Source: Zygophlyctis sp. KS116 (taxonomy: Eukaryota > Chytridiomycota). From it: a stretch of DNA of 64,000 bases. The stretch is from positions 1 through 64,000 of the forward strand of contig BAAFSQ010000005.1 of the NCBI GenBank assembly GCA_054661495.1. The letters are read 5' to 3'. Position numbers and translations under genes: made by a program. The notes beneath the pieces were generated by a model. It made no database searches. It was not told the DNA's origin and saw only the letters and a list, made by a program, of their open reading frames with translations. Within the stretch, counting starts at the first letter, position 1. Every line of letters starts with the position of its first letter. Positions 47,601-60,030 of this stretch are shown one piece after another.

Positions 47601-50600
47601 CAGCTGTTAAATCCAAACCAATATCATGCAGAATTTGATTCTTATCATTCGTATTTATCCCGAAGGCAATTTTTTTAACACCAATTGCGGGTTGAATTCT
47701 TCCGGCTAAAAAATTAGAAAAAAGAAGTGCAATATTTGTAGGCAATCCAGTATCTAATGTGTTGAATTCAATATTTGCGCCAAGACTGATAAGCCCCCGG
47801 CCTCGATTAATTTTAAGCCCCGAAATTCTTATTGTAACTATTTCATGATCTAGATCTCCTAGAGAAAGAGCCATTTCCACATAAGGAATGCTTATTGATA
47901 AAGGAAGAGGATTCGCATATTCTGCTGAAAACCCAGCATTCAAAGTGGAGCCAGGTGATGCACGTAGTTGAATAGCTTTTGGGACTGGGCGCAATGACAA
48001 TAAATCCCGTTCCGATGGAATAAGAGCTGAAATATCAATAATTGCATCATCCGAACCCACATTTGAAACTAAGAATTCCAAAGCGGAGCCAATTAATGAA
48101 GCAGGTATGCTGATAATTACCTGGGACAGCATATCTATAGTCCCTGGACCATTTGGTGAATTTTTCGGTTGAATTACCAGACCAGAAAATTCTAAGCCAG
48201 AAAATCTGCGAATGCTCTGATTTTGATGCGTTATGCCTTCCACAATCGCGCCTATCACGCTTGCTGACTTTTCACCTCCTAAAGCAAGTTGTGCGTCGAC
48301 GCTTAAATTTAAATCCTGAGAGCCTGGTTTTACGAATATCGGTGGGATTTGCAATCGTGCTAGAGATTCACCATCGGATTTGACACCTAAACCGACTGAA
48401 CCAATATCAAGTCCAATATTTGTTGGGTTAAAAATAATTGACTCGACCCCAGATGAAATTAATGTTGAAGATTTCAATTGTAAATCCAATCCAAGCAAGC
48501 GTAAAAGTGTCTGTTTTTTAAGCGAGCTAACAACACTTCCAACAATATCTCTAATCATTGGCTTTAATTCCTCCACTTTGATATCTATAAATATTTTGCT
48601 AAATGTAATAATTTGATGAGCAGTATCCTTCCCCATCACAAGCCCTGAAGCTCCTACTGATAATGATGACAACAATTGCTCCTCCAAAAGCAGATACTCT
48701 AGTAGCTCCTGAATTGGGGCAGATATATCTGCTTTTAAAATAAGGTCAATAATGAATACTACATGAGGGTTTCGGATATCAAAAGATAATCCTTGAGACA
48801 ATCGAGCTTTCGTTAGGGGCTTGCCTGTCCCCCATAAATCTATCTGAGCAAACCCAATATTGAAAATTACAGGAGGAATCCATTTAGGCAAGGTTATTCC
48901 AGCAAGCCCCTCTGCACGAAAACCAGGCTCGGATTCTAGCTGTTTTATATTGATTTGCGGTATTGAAACGGGCAGGCCATTTTCTGACTTAACAATTGAT
49001 TTGATGATACATGATTTGCAAACCAGTGATCCAGGCAGAGTTATTTTAATAGGAGTATTCTCAAAGAGTCGTTCACACCAATGAAACTTATGCATTTTAT
49101 CGTCCAAAAATCCAAAATGATATATTTCTACAAAAGAATCCTAAAAAGTTTTAATTTTTTTAAAAAACATACCGAAGGAGTGGAGGAAAGCAAAGGATTG
49201 ATTGCCCTAGCTAATGCACCAGCTGCTGAATTTGTATTTATAGGATGAATATATATATCAGTATTTATAGACAAAGAGTCTTGTTCCCTAGTAATCACTA
49301 GAGGAGAGGTATTAATCTTAATGGCTGTTACTGATTCACGACCCAATTCAAAATATGTAGTATATGGGAAAACAATCCTTGGTATTGGGATGACAATTGG
49401 AATAGCCATCTTGGAATCCACATGAATATTTTCAGACCCAACAGATATTTCTAACTTGGATGCGGCTATCGTGCTTTTAATTCCTTCAAAAGACATTAAA
49501 TCCGTGATATTAGTAGATTCAATCTGCTTGACAATATCCAAAACTGGTAGCCAAATAGACAATGACTTTGTCATTTTCTCTAAATCAAGTCCTTCGACAT
49601 GAAATGGACCTTTGATAGCAGCGCTGACAAGTTCATATTTACCAGATAACATCTTATCAGATGTTCTAAAGACAGCATCTTGAAACTTAGTAGGATCAAT
49701 TTCTGAGTCATCAAGTACAATTTCCAGCTCAAAATCCAAAGTTTGGAGGCCAAGTCCTAGTTTCAACTCTCTTAAACGAATGATTGCCATGGTAGCATCT
49801 TCAAGACCAACTCTTAGCTCTAAATTTTTCATATTACTTATCCCGATTTTGAATGGATTATCAATTAATACAGTAGTATATATAGTCATTCCAGTGTCTG
49901 ACATACTGATATTTAGAGCATTGATGGCAAACTGAGGAAGGCCCAATTCAGGTAAGATATGAATCCATTCTGAACTTGGAATAGTGTCGTTTATACTAGA
50001 ATCTACTATAATACTATAAATACATATAAAACTTACTTTCATTTTTGAAAAATGGTGGTATAGATGTCATTAAAGATTTAAGATCTGATTTCACATCACC
50101 AACATCAATATTCTTATGTAAAGATAGCCCGGAATACCATTGAATCCCCAATGCAGAGAGTGGAACGAATGATTGAGAATCAATTGAAAAGTCTTTAAGC
50201 CCATCAGATGAAAATGATTTCATTATGGAGTCTATTGCATCTACATCAGAGTTTTCCAATGATATATTTCCTGCAAAATCTAAATCAAAATCGTCATTTA
50301 GCCAAAATTCAATGAATGGAATGTTTAAATGCCCGAGCGTATTCCTTTGATTATCATAAATCGTAAATTCGCAAGGCCCAAACCCAGCTTTTATTGGCCA
50401 AAAGAAGAATGGAGGTAAAGAAGCCTTCACTTTAAATCCAATTGTCTGATTAGATATATCCTCAACCATTATATGATCTACATGCAACTTTTCCGTTTCA
50501 AGTGTATCTAATCTATATTGTATGTAAGAAGGTACAAGAACATAATACGCCAATGGTATAATCACAAACAATAATAAAATAACTATAATAACGACATGCA

Positions 50601-51218
50601 AGAGTATAAACTGCCATTTCTTAAATCTTCCGTGACAGTACTTTTGTCTTCCTTGAGAGTCTATTGATGCCTAAAATTTAGTATATTATATGAAGCGATA
50701 AATTCCCAATATAACAACAATCTTTACTACAAACGACAAACTGATAACAGGCTTGGCTGGTCTAAGCACTTTAAGCACTTAAGCACTTAAGCAACTAAAA
50801 ACAAAGACCTGAAACCAGACCTAAACCTGAACTTGCATTGACGGCAGCGCAGGAACAATGCAGCAGATGCCAAGTCGGTATTACCCAGTAATGAGCGATA
50901 AATGACATTGACAGGTTGAGATCGTTGTAATGCAGATAGTAATATTGACAATTTACCAACACCCCAATTTGATTAACTTACCTTGTAGTATGATGGACAT
51001 TTTCTAGGTGTTTTACTCTTATAAATTCCACTAGAAGCATTATTTAACAGATCATGTCTGACATCAGGTCTTAGCATTGTTTGAAAAGAATCGGGGGATG
51101 TATTAGCAGTTTTATAAGTTTTAGATGAACTAAAGCTCGGAGTAGGAGTAATCGCTTGTCTCCATGCATCTTCATACTGATAATCGTGTTGTAGATCATC
51201 TTCAAGTGGTTCATACAT
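44613..51218 (-). CDS. Giant DUF3712-type membrane protein with repeated LEA2/AsmA-like domains
   Basis: About 2,000 residues. The predicted first exon (50982-51218) gives a cytosolic N-terminus with PSYYK. After a 311-nt intron comes GRFKKWQFILLHVVIIVILLLF, a transmembrane anchor at about residue 100. The rest is a long series of beta-rich repeats with recurring patterns such as VxVPxxI, LDIPASLF, GxVxLGVxS and SIxIPYV, typical of fungal DUF3712 proteins (Tag1-like vacuolar proteins) and of LEA2/AsmA lipid-handling modules. Later introns are short (about 26-33 nt). A vacuolar or organelle-contact role is inferred from the family. The join of the first exon is the least certain part. Confidence 0.65.
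50763..50795. repeat. Short tandem repeat (AAGCACTT units) inside the 311-nt intron
   Basis: TAAGCACTT-type units recur about four times in a row. The host intron (50671-50981, minus strand) starts with GTAAGT and ends TACTAAATTTTAG, both good matches to the short introns here, but it is roughly ten times their usual length. It also contains a 7-bp stem (TGCATTG/CAATGCA near 50835-50863). I could not fit these to a snoRNA. The stretch may also act as an internal promoter. Confidence 0.5.
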
Positions 51219-51308
51219 GAGTAGATCAGTCAGCAGGAATGAAAATTTGTAAAAAGCTCAAACGATCACAAGTTTTGCAGCTGATAAATTTTATCGCCAA
51301 CGGAAATA

Positions 51309-53146
51309 ATGTCAAATACTGATAGTCTCACTTGGAGTCACTACCCAGATGAAATGATTATTTCGATTGAATCGATAGAGTTAAAAATGGAAGCATCGAA
51401 TTTTATATATCTCAGGCTCCGCAATCAGACTCTAAAATTGAAAATTGAGGAAAGCGTTGGTTTTCCAATGGATTTTCATAAATTACTTTTTGACACACTA
51501 AAGGTAAGGATTGATCTTAATTTTCTCTTCTTTCATGACTAACTCTAGGTTTATATATACAATAAAAGGGGTCTCAAGATTGGGAAAATTAAAATTCAAC
51601 TTAATCAGTTAAAATCAATGGAGGGGGAATCTGTGCAAAGTTATAGTGTATCAAGTATAAATTCTCAAGAAATTATTGGACAGCTGGATCTAAAGTTTAT
51701 TTTTTCTGCGTATACTGATCATCCTCTAACGCCACCTTCTGAAACTGCGTTTTCAAATGATTCAGACTTTTCATTACAAAGTTTAACTATATCACAAAGT
51801 GCGCCAACAATTCCAACTTTTAGTAAATGGAGATCGCCATCACAATCGTCCCATTCGTCTTCAATTTCTATTAGATCTAGTAGATCAACGAGCTCTTCGG
51901 TTAGATACCTAGGGTTTTCTGAAAATACCGTGTTTGGTTTCAAGGAATTTGGTGAATTGAAGGCTGCTTATTTTGGGACAGGTTGGAATATATCAAAGTA
52001 TGAACTTTTGAAATCTTATTCTTTGGTTTCAAAGTATATCTTGAAATATAGAAAATTGTAAATTTTAGTCTAGATTAATTATTTAGTCATCATACAGGAA
52101 GGATTATCACAGATGCAAAACAATTGGAAGTGGCTGGATATTTTCTTCATTATTCAATTGCAACGTATGGAGTAGTATTAGTGAATTATTTTGGTTATGG
52201 TAATGGTATTTTAAAGGATCTCTTGCGATCTTCTCCAAACAAAAAGATTGCAATGGAGCATATAAAAATTCCAAAAGAACATATGCTTGTATGGGATTTT
52301 GGACATTGGGAATTGTTTCGTCCAAATTTTTTCATTTGCTGGGATCAGAAAACTCAAGCTATTGTTCTCTCTGTTAGAGGGACATTGAGTATTTACGAGT
52401 CTGTAGCTGATGTTATTTGTGATTATGCACCATTCAAGGATGGATTAGTTCATAGAGGTGTCTTAAGAATGGCTTTGTGGTTGGAAGAGAATATGCTTCC
52501 CAAAATCAAGGGATATATTCAAGAGTTTAAAGCAAAATCCCTTTTTCTTACGGGTCATTCTTTAGGAGCTGCTGCGGTCAGTGTACTTCGAATGTTGCTT
52601 TCCGATCATATCTTGTCATGGGATCCTGATTTCGAAATCAAGACAATTGTATTTGCCACCCCTGCTGCTACATCTTTGAATCTATGTCGACAATATGAGT
52701 CTGAAATTACAGTATATATTAATGAACAAGATGTAATCCCAAGACTTTCTTTTGGTTCTCTTCGAGACTTTCAGGAATTAATAATGTCAGCGTCAACAAT
52801 GCTCACCTCACCAGCACCAATAGAAAATAAATTAGAAGTCATATCAGAAAAACACCAGGAACTATTGAAGTCAGATGTTCATCCCAAATTATACACACCA
52901 GGGAAAATATTCTTCCTGTACAAAACCTCACGATATGGTATTAGACAAGCTCAAGAACCTCATTACGTTTGTGAAGAGTCAGAAGCTGAAAACTTTAGTG
53001 ACTGTAAATTTACTGAAAAGGCACTGTTTCATCATTTTTTGGACAAGTATGATAATAGTTTACGTAGAGTAAGTTTTATTAGATTTTTTACAAACACAGG
53101 CGCACGAATACCTTGAAAAAATGGCATCAACCGAACACCGGGTGTA
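51309..53146 (+). CDS. Class 3 lipase of the diacylglycerol-lipase type with N-terminal C2-like domain
   Basis: sn1-type DAG lipases release monoacylglycerol. Four exons. Residues 1-110 form a C2-like beta sandwich. A Ser-rich linker (about 150-200) leads to the lipase domain: AIVLSVRGTLSIYESVADV holds the oxyanion strand, LFLTGHSLGAAAVSVL holds the nucleophile Ser in GHSLG, and NEQDVIPRLS holds the catalytic Asp. The His is probably in the C-terminal EPHYV segment. A 29-nt intron in the linker and a final intron lead to the last exon, AHEYLEKMASTEHRV. The last 20 nt of coding sequence overlap RFA3 on the other strand. Confidence 0.82.
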
Positions 53147-53497
53147 ACTTTTGGGAAATCTGAACAAGTTTTTCATAACTATCTGCATCTACAACTTGAG
53201 ATTATCCTATATTACCAAACTGTCCATCAAAGGCCAAACTTGATATTTCCTGAACTTGCGTTGCATCAACAACTTTTGCGATAACTTCATAGACTCCAGG
53301 CTGCGTCAATGGTGAGTCATGAGCAATGTGAATTACTACTTGCCCCTTGTCACAAGTCTCCATGACAGCACGATTTCCTTCGAGGCCTAAAGTATGAGCA
53401 CAAAAACTTTACCAATGAGCGTCCCAACCAAACGAACCATTTGATTTGTATATTTTGGCAGCAATGAAGAATTCACTCGAACGGCGACAGAATCCAT
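53127..53497 (-). CDS. RFA3: Replication protein A 14-kDa subunit (RPA3)
   Basis: RPA3 is the small OB-fold subunit of the eukaryotic ssDNA-binding heterotrimer. Three exons with introns of 26 nt (53387-53412) and 21 nt (53195-53215). The OB fold shows VRVNSSLLPKYTNQMVRLVG, then GNRAVMETCDKGQVVIHI and GVYEVIAKVVDATQVQEIS, as in RPA14. Removing the 21-nt intron restores the C-terminal trimerisation helix VDADSYEKLVQISQKL; without it translation stops after FGNIG. The product is about 107 residues, near the usual 110-120. No start alternative is available upstream. Confidence 0.85.
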
Positions 53498-53565
53498 TTT
53501 TAAGGGGTAGGTTAGAACTCAATCGTTAGAAATACAAGAATAACTCTCTAAATTTGATGACTTTA

Positions 53566-55129
53566 TTAAAAATCAGCAAACAGATCAGTATAAGATGCAG
53601 TTTTTGAGGCTTCTGATCCATTCCATGATTGCTCTTGGTTCAGATTCTGATTTGATAAAACTGTTTCTGCTTCATTGGGTGGGATAAAAATTCCTGAATT
53701 AAACTTTTGGCCCAAATCTCCATTCCCTAAACGATTCAGAATATCTCCAGATCCTCTAAACGAATGCTCTTGTATTTTCATAGATTCAGATCTTTTTCGA
53801 ACGTTTTGTATCATATTGGCTGGAGGGCGTATCAACTGATTAGACATGGCCTCCCAATCTGTACCAGTGAACCAAATATGTTCAGAAATTTCACCATCAT
53901 CTTCATATCCAAGGCGATCTTCAGAATTGGACACCAAGAGACAATTGATGATATCATATGCATCATCGTTAAAGTATTTAGATGGATTTGATGGCCATCG
54001 AATGCGTTCTGTCAAGATTCTATCATAAGTCTTTCGAGAATTTTCATCTTGAAATGGAGAACATCCAGATAGTAATTCAAAAATAAGAATTCCAAATGAC
54101 CACCAGTCAACTTCAACACCATATGGGATTCTACGAATGACCTCGGGTGCAATATAACTTGGTGTTCCGCAAAAAGTTGTGGTATCCTTGGGAATTCTTT
54201 TGGCAAATCCAAAATCAGCTAGTTTGGCATGTCCATCAAATCCTATCAAGACATTTTCAGGTTTAAGATCTCTGTAAACTATCCGTTTATCGTGGAGAAA
54301 AGATAAACCAAGAAAAATTTCAGCTGCATAAAACTTTGCAGAGTTGTTATCAAATCTACCATTGTTCTTTATACAACTAAATAGATCTCTTGTATTTAGA
54401 AATAGATCAGTCTTACCCAGCTCCAACATACTCCATAATTATAAACAAATGTACAGAGTCTTGCAAAGAATAGTAAAATCGTGTTATGAAAGGGCTAATA
54501 GCTGCACTCATGAGTTGTTTTTCATCATGAACATGCTGTATCTGTTTCAATCGGACAATCAAATCCTTTCTCATTGACTTGAGCGCTAAGATTTTACCAT
54601 CAGCCTTTCTTCGACACAAATAGACCTTTGAAAATGCTCCTTTACCCAACTGTTTATATATTGAGAAATCCGTAATCGAACTAGGCATCCAATCATCATT
54701 GATATCATGATGATCTCGAAAGTATCCAGATGAGCTTACTCCATCCTTTGAGCGATAACCGGCAAGTGAATCAGTAGAGTTTAAACTGCTATCTGATGTT
54801 TCAGTAGTCAATGATTCAGGAGTTTCGCTGGGCCTATTTTCCGATGGTCTTTGAAGTGTCCGTCTTCTGAGGTCCGATGGATTTGGAGACTTACTAGTTT
54901 TATACAGTGAATCTGAAGACCCTTTATTTTTGATATCAATAAGATTCTTTGATTTTGCCAAATCCCCAGTTGAAGAGGTATCAGAAAATCCAAGCAAGTT
55001 CTTTAATGCTGTTGTTGTTGATGCCAGTATCTTTGGCTTTAATATCGGCTCTTTACTCATATCATCTTTCAAAGCATTCCTCAGTTTAGATGGAGGGGCA
55101 GTGCTGCTTAATCTCTTGGCTGATGCCAT
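53566..55129 (-). CDS. cAMP-dependent protein kinase catalytic subunit (AGC kinase)
   Basis: Two exons with one 28-nt intron that removes an apparent insertion and joins MEYVGAG to DLFSCIKNNGRF, the standard PKA sequence. The kinase domain (about residues 155-410) has LGKGAFSKVYL, ALKSM with the ATP Lys, YRDLKPENVLI, DFGFAKR, and the activation loop TTTFCGTPSYIAPEV with the PDK1-site Thr. The protein ends in FADF, an FxxF hydrophobic tail as in PKA catalytic subunits. The N-terminal 150 residues are Ser-rich and disordered, longer than in animals but common in fungi. Confidence 0.92.
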
Positions 55130-55308
55130 TCAATGTTGGAACACGTGGACAAACAATCGCCTTCCAAGACCCATTCCAAAAGATATATATCAGCCACAAT
55201 TTTCTCATGCCATAACTCAGCTTTATCAGGGATCGATTCGGATTGCGAAGTCGATTATCGAATAAATACATGATCGTTAAAATTATCTTCATCCAAAAAC
55301 AATCAGAT

Positions 55309-56893
55309 TTATTCTCCTACGTTTCCTACACAGACCAGATAAGTGCTAAGCAGCTTAATTCCTTGAATATAATTGAATAAATCCAATTTTTCATTAATAG
55401 AATGTGCGCCGTCATCAGCCCTGCCCATTGGCAGCAAAAGAACACTCTTTCCTAGGCACTCTTGAAAGGTTAAAGTCACTGGTATTGAGCCACCTTCACG
55501 GGTAAAGTCTGGTTTTGTTTTAAAAACCATTTCAACTGCTTCAGAGGCTGCTCGATAATTCCAGTTGTTGACGTCAGCAATCCACTAATGATGAAAATAA
55601 GAAGAAAATACCCATTTACCAGCATGATCACAATCAATCTTTACAGAGTTTTTGCTGTTTAATTTTTTAAATTCTTGAATAACAAAATCTTTGACAATTT
55701 TTGTAATTTTTTCTGGCTCTTGATTAGGAACAGTTCTATGATAAATCATGACTTTATCACCTTATGGAAAATTTCCCAGTGACTTTAGCAGGTATAACAG
55801 TTTTTGCCCCTGGGTTATAGAAAGCACCTTCTATTCCATGAAGGGATAGACTTGGAAATCTCCATCTTGCCATCAATGTTTCCTTTTCTTTAGCGTGTAT
55901 TGCAGTTTTAGAGCCAATTGCATTGTAGATATCATCCATTTTAAAGTCTAAAGAAGCATATAAGCCTTCTTCATCCAATGTGACTGGTGCAACCGAATCC
56001 TAAAATTAAGACAATATTAAATCTACATAAATTCCAGGAATAAGGATTTTACCATCATTCGAGACCAATTTACTCATTATAGCAATTAAATCAGTCATTG
56101 GCTCATGAACTAATCCTCCAAAAACACCAGAATGAAGATCTTTTTCGATTCCAGTAACTTGCAGATGGAAATAAGACACGCCTCTTAGCCCATAAGTCAA
56201 ACAAGGTTTCTTATCTCCAAGCCAATAGTTATCAGAGATACAGACACAATCAGCAGTCTTAAAAAAACCAGCCGCTTCCTTCTTTATAATGTCATCTAGA
56301 CCCTCAGATCCAGACTCTTCCATTCCTTCAAAGCACATGAGTAGATTGACTGGGAATGGAATGTTCAAGTCCTTGAAAGATTTAATTGCCCATAACCATC
56401 CTAAAATAGGCCCCTATTATTTAGCCTTAATATTAAAATTGTCCCACCTTATCATCTAGCTATTAGAAAATAGGAAAGTACCTGTTGATCCTCGACCATT
56501 AAGACGATCCTTTTCATCACGAACCAAATTCCAAGGATCATGAGTCCAACCATCACTTTTAAGTGCAGGTTGTACATCATAATGTCCATATACAAGTACA
56601 GTCTTTTTACCAGGATCATTACCATACCTTCCCAACAAAATTGGCGGTAAATCCAAAATAACTCCCTGTAAATCCTGTTTTCCTGGAAATCGTTCTACAA
56701 CTCTGAATTTTAGAACAGTGATTATTTACTCTGCGCCCAATTCCTCCATTTCCTTCTTTAGCCAAACGCTCATTTCCACAACCTTTGATCGCATCTTTGC
56801 ATCACCAGAGACTGATGGAATAGCCACAGCCTCTGCTAATTTCTTTACAAAATAGTCTGTTTGGGAATCGATATGATTGTAGATTGTCTCCAT
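55309..56893 (-). CDS. DUG1: M20 metallodipeptidase DUG1 (CNDP2-like)
   Basis: Dug1 hydrolyses Cys-Gly and other dipeptides in glutathione turnover. Five or so exons. Metal and catalytic residues are visible in [10 protein letters not shown] (His, Asp), DDKGP (bridging Asp), [12 protein letters not shown] (catalytic and metal Glu), SDNYWLG, and LHSGVFGG in the lid domain. The lid region continues through [11 protein letters not shown] to [12 protein letters not shown]. The end reads [19 protein letters not shown], the final metal-binding His segment. The start is METIYNH; an ORF extension upstream lacks an ATG. The SNRNP27 start codon is only 27 bp away on the other strand. Confidence 0.93.
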
Positions 56894-56920
56894 TTCGCAA
56901 AGGACTTTTGACCTAAACTG

Positions 56921-57507
56921 ATGAGACACCGATCAAGAGATAGATCTGAAGACAGATACAGAGATAGAGACAGACACCGATCAAGAGAAATATCAAGAGA
57001 TAGAGACAGGCATAGAGATCGGCATACAGAGAGAGATAGGGACATATACCAAGACAGATCTAGGGATCACAGAGACAAACGAGAGCCCAATGTTAGAAGG
57101 GATGATAGGAGTCCAGTAAGCTCAAGAGATAATAGGGATCGTAGAGAGCCTTATCATATTTCAAAAGATGATTATCGCAGAAGAGATCACAGAGATCATA
57201 GTAGGAACCGTATTAGAAACCGTAGCCGAGATCGGAGCCGAGATCGGAGCAGGGAGAGAGGTCCGCACGATGCTCGTAGGGACCATTCAGATGATCAAAA
57301 GCCCAGTGATGATACTCTCAAGTTGGATGAAATGACTGAAGAGGAGCAAATGAAGGTTTTACTTGGAATAGGAGGTTTTGATTCTACTAAAGGCAAGTCT
57401 GTTCCTGGAAAGGATGTTGGGGCTGTAAACATTACTAAAAAGGTATTATCCTTATTTTATTCTTAAAATAGACTACTTACAGGCAAGTTATGAATCGACG
57501 CCGATAA
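56921..57507 (+). CDS. SNRNP27: U4/U6.U5 tri-snRNP 27K protein (SNRNP27), RS-rich and C-terminally shortened
   Basis: This SR-like protein sits near the U6 ACAGAGA/5' splice-site region in the pre-B spliceosome. Residues 1-125 are an Arg/Asp/Ser/His-rich RS-type domain. The conserved part reads EMTEEEQMKVLLGIGGFDSTKGK, matching human TEEEQMKLMGFGGFDSTKGK, then after a 29-nt intron TTYRQVMNRRR. Human SNRNP27 continues past YRQYMNRK with GGFNRPLDFIA, which is absent here because a stop follows MNRRR. No downstream exon restores it. Confidence 0.88.
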
Positions 57508-57614
57508 AATTGTGGCATAATAAACTCAATAATAATAAATTCGTTCGCAAAAACAGCATGAAAGTCAATTTCTATTCTATTCGTCAATTCAATCGAATCA
57601 GGCAAAGTCTGGGA

Positions 57615-59587
<1,973 letters not shown>

Positions 59588-59625
59588 TTACTAGAGAGAA
59601 GTGGAAGGGACAAGCCACTTATCAA

Positions 59626-59971
59626 ATGTCAAAAAGAATAATTCCACTCTTGGATCGAGTTCTTGTTGAAAGAATCAAGGCTGCGCAGGTATATTTATTT
59701 TTAGTAATGTTAGAGAACTGCATCAGGACTATATATTCCTGAAAAATCTCAAGAAACTATAAATGAAGGAATTGTCATCAGTGTTGGTCCTGGAGCTCAC
59801 AAGGTATTTATTTTTAAAATTATGGAAAAGGATGGAAAGTTGGTTCCAGTGACTGTTGCAGAAGGTGATAAAGTACTCTTGCCTCCTTATGGTGGAAATG
59901 CAGTCAAGGTTGGAGAAAGAGAATTATTGATTTTTAAAGACTCTGAGATTCTTGCTAAAATCTCTGATTAG
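59626..59971 (+). CDS. HSP10: Mitochondrial co-chaperonin HSP10 (GroES)
   Basis: This is the seven-fold lid of HSP60. Three exons with introns of 25 and 27 nt. The joined protein reads IIPLLDRVLVERIKAAQRTASGLYIPEKSQE, then NEGIVISVGPGAHK, DGKLVPVTVAEGDKVLLPPYGG and a last strand ending KISD. The mobile-loop region RTASGLYIP is intact. Length is about 98 residues, normal for the family. Confidence 0.97.
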
Positions 59972-60030
59972 ATTTAATATGGTAAAACTAGATAGATTTT
60001 TAGGATTTTTGAATTTCTTTAGATTTTTAA

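Noticed and set aside
47000-49084. Plus-strand ORFs opposite the DUF3712 gene
   Set aside because: Short, overlapping a continuous 925-residue exon on the minus strand, with no recognisable domain.
50671-50981. A second H/ACA or C/D snoRNA in the 311-nt intron
   Set aside because: No C/D boxes and no hairpin-H-hairpin-ACA order could be fitted on the coding strand.
56845-57045. Minus-strand ORF of Ser/Leu repeats opposite SNRNP27
   Set aside because: It is the complement of the RS-domain repeats, not an independent gene.
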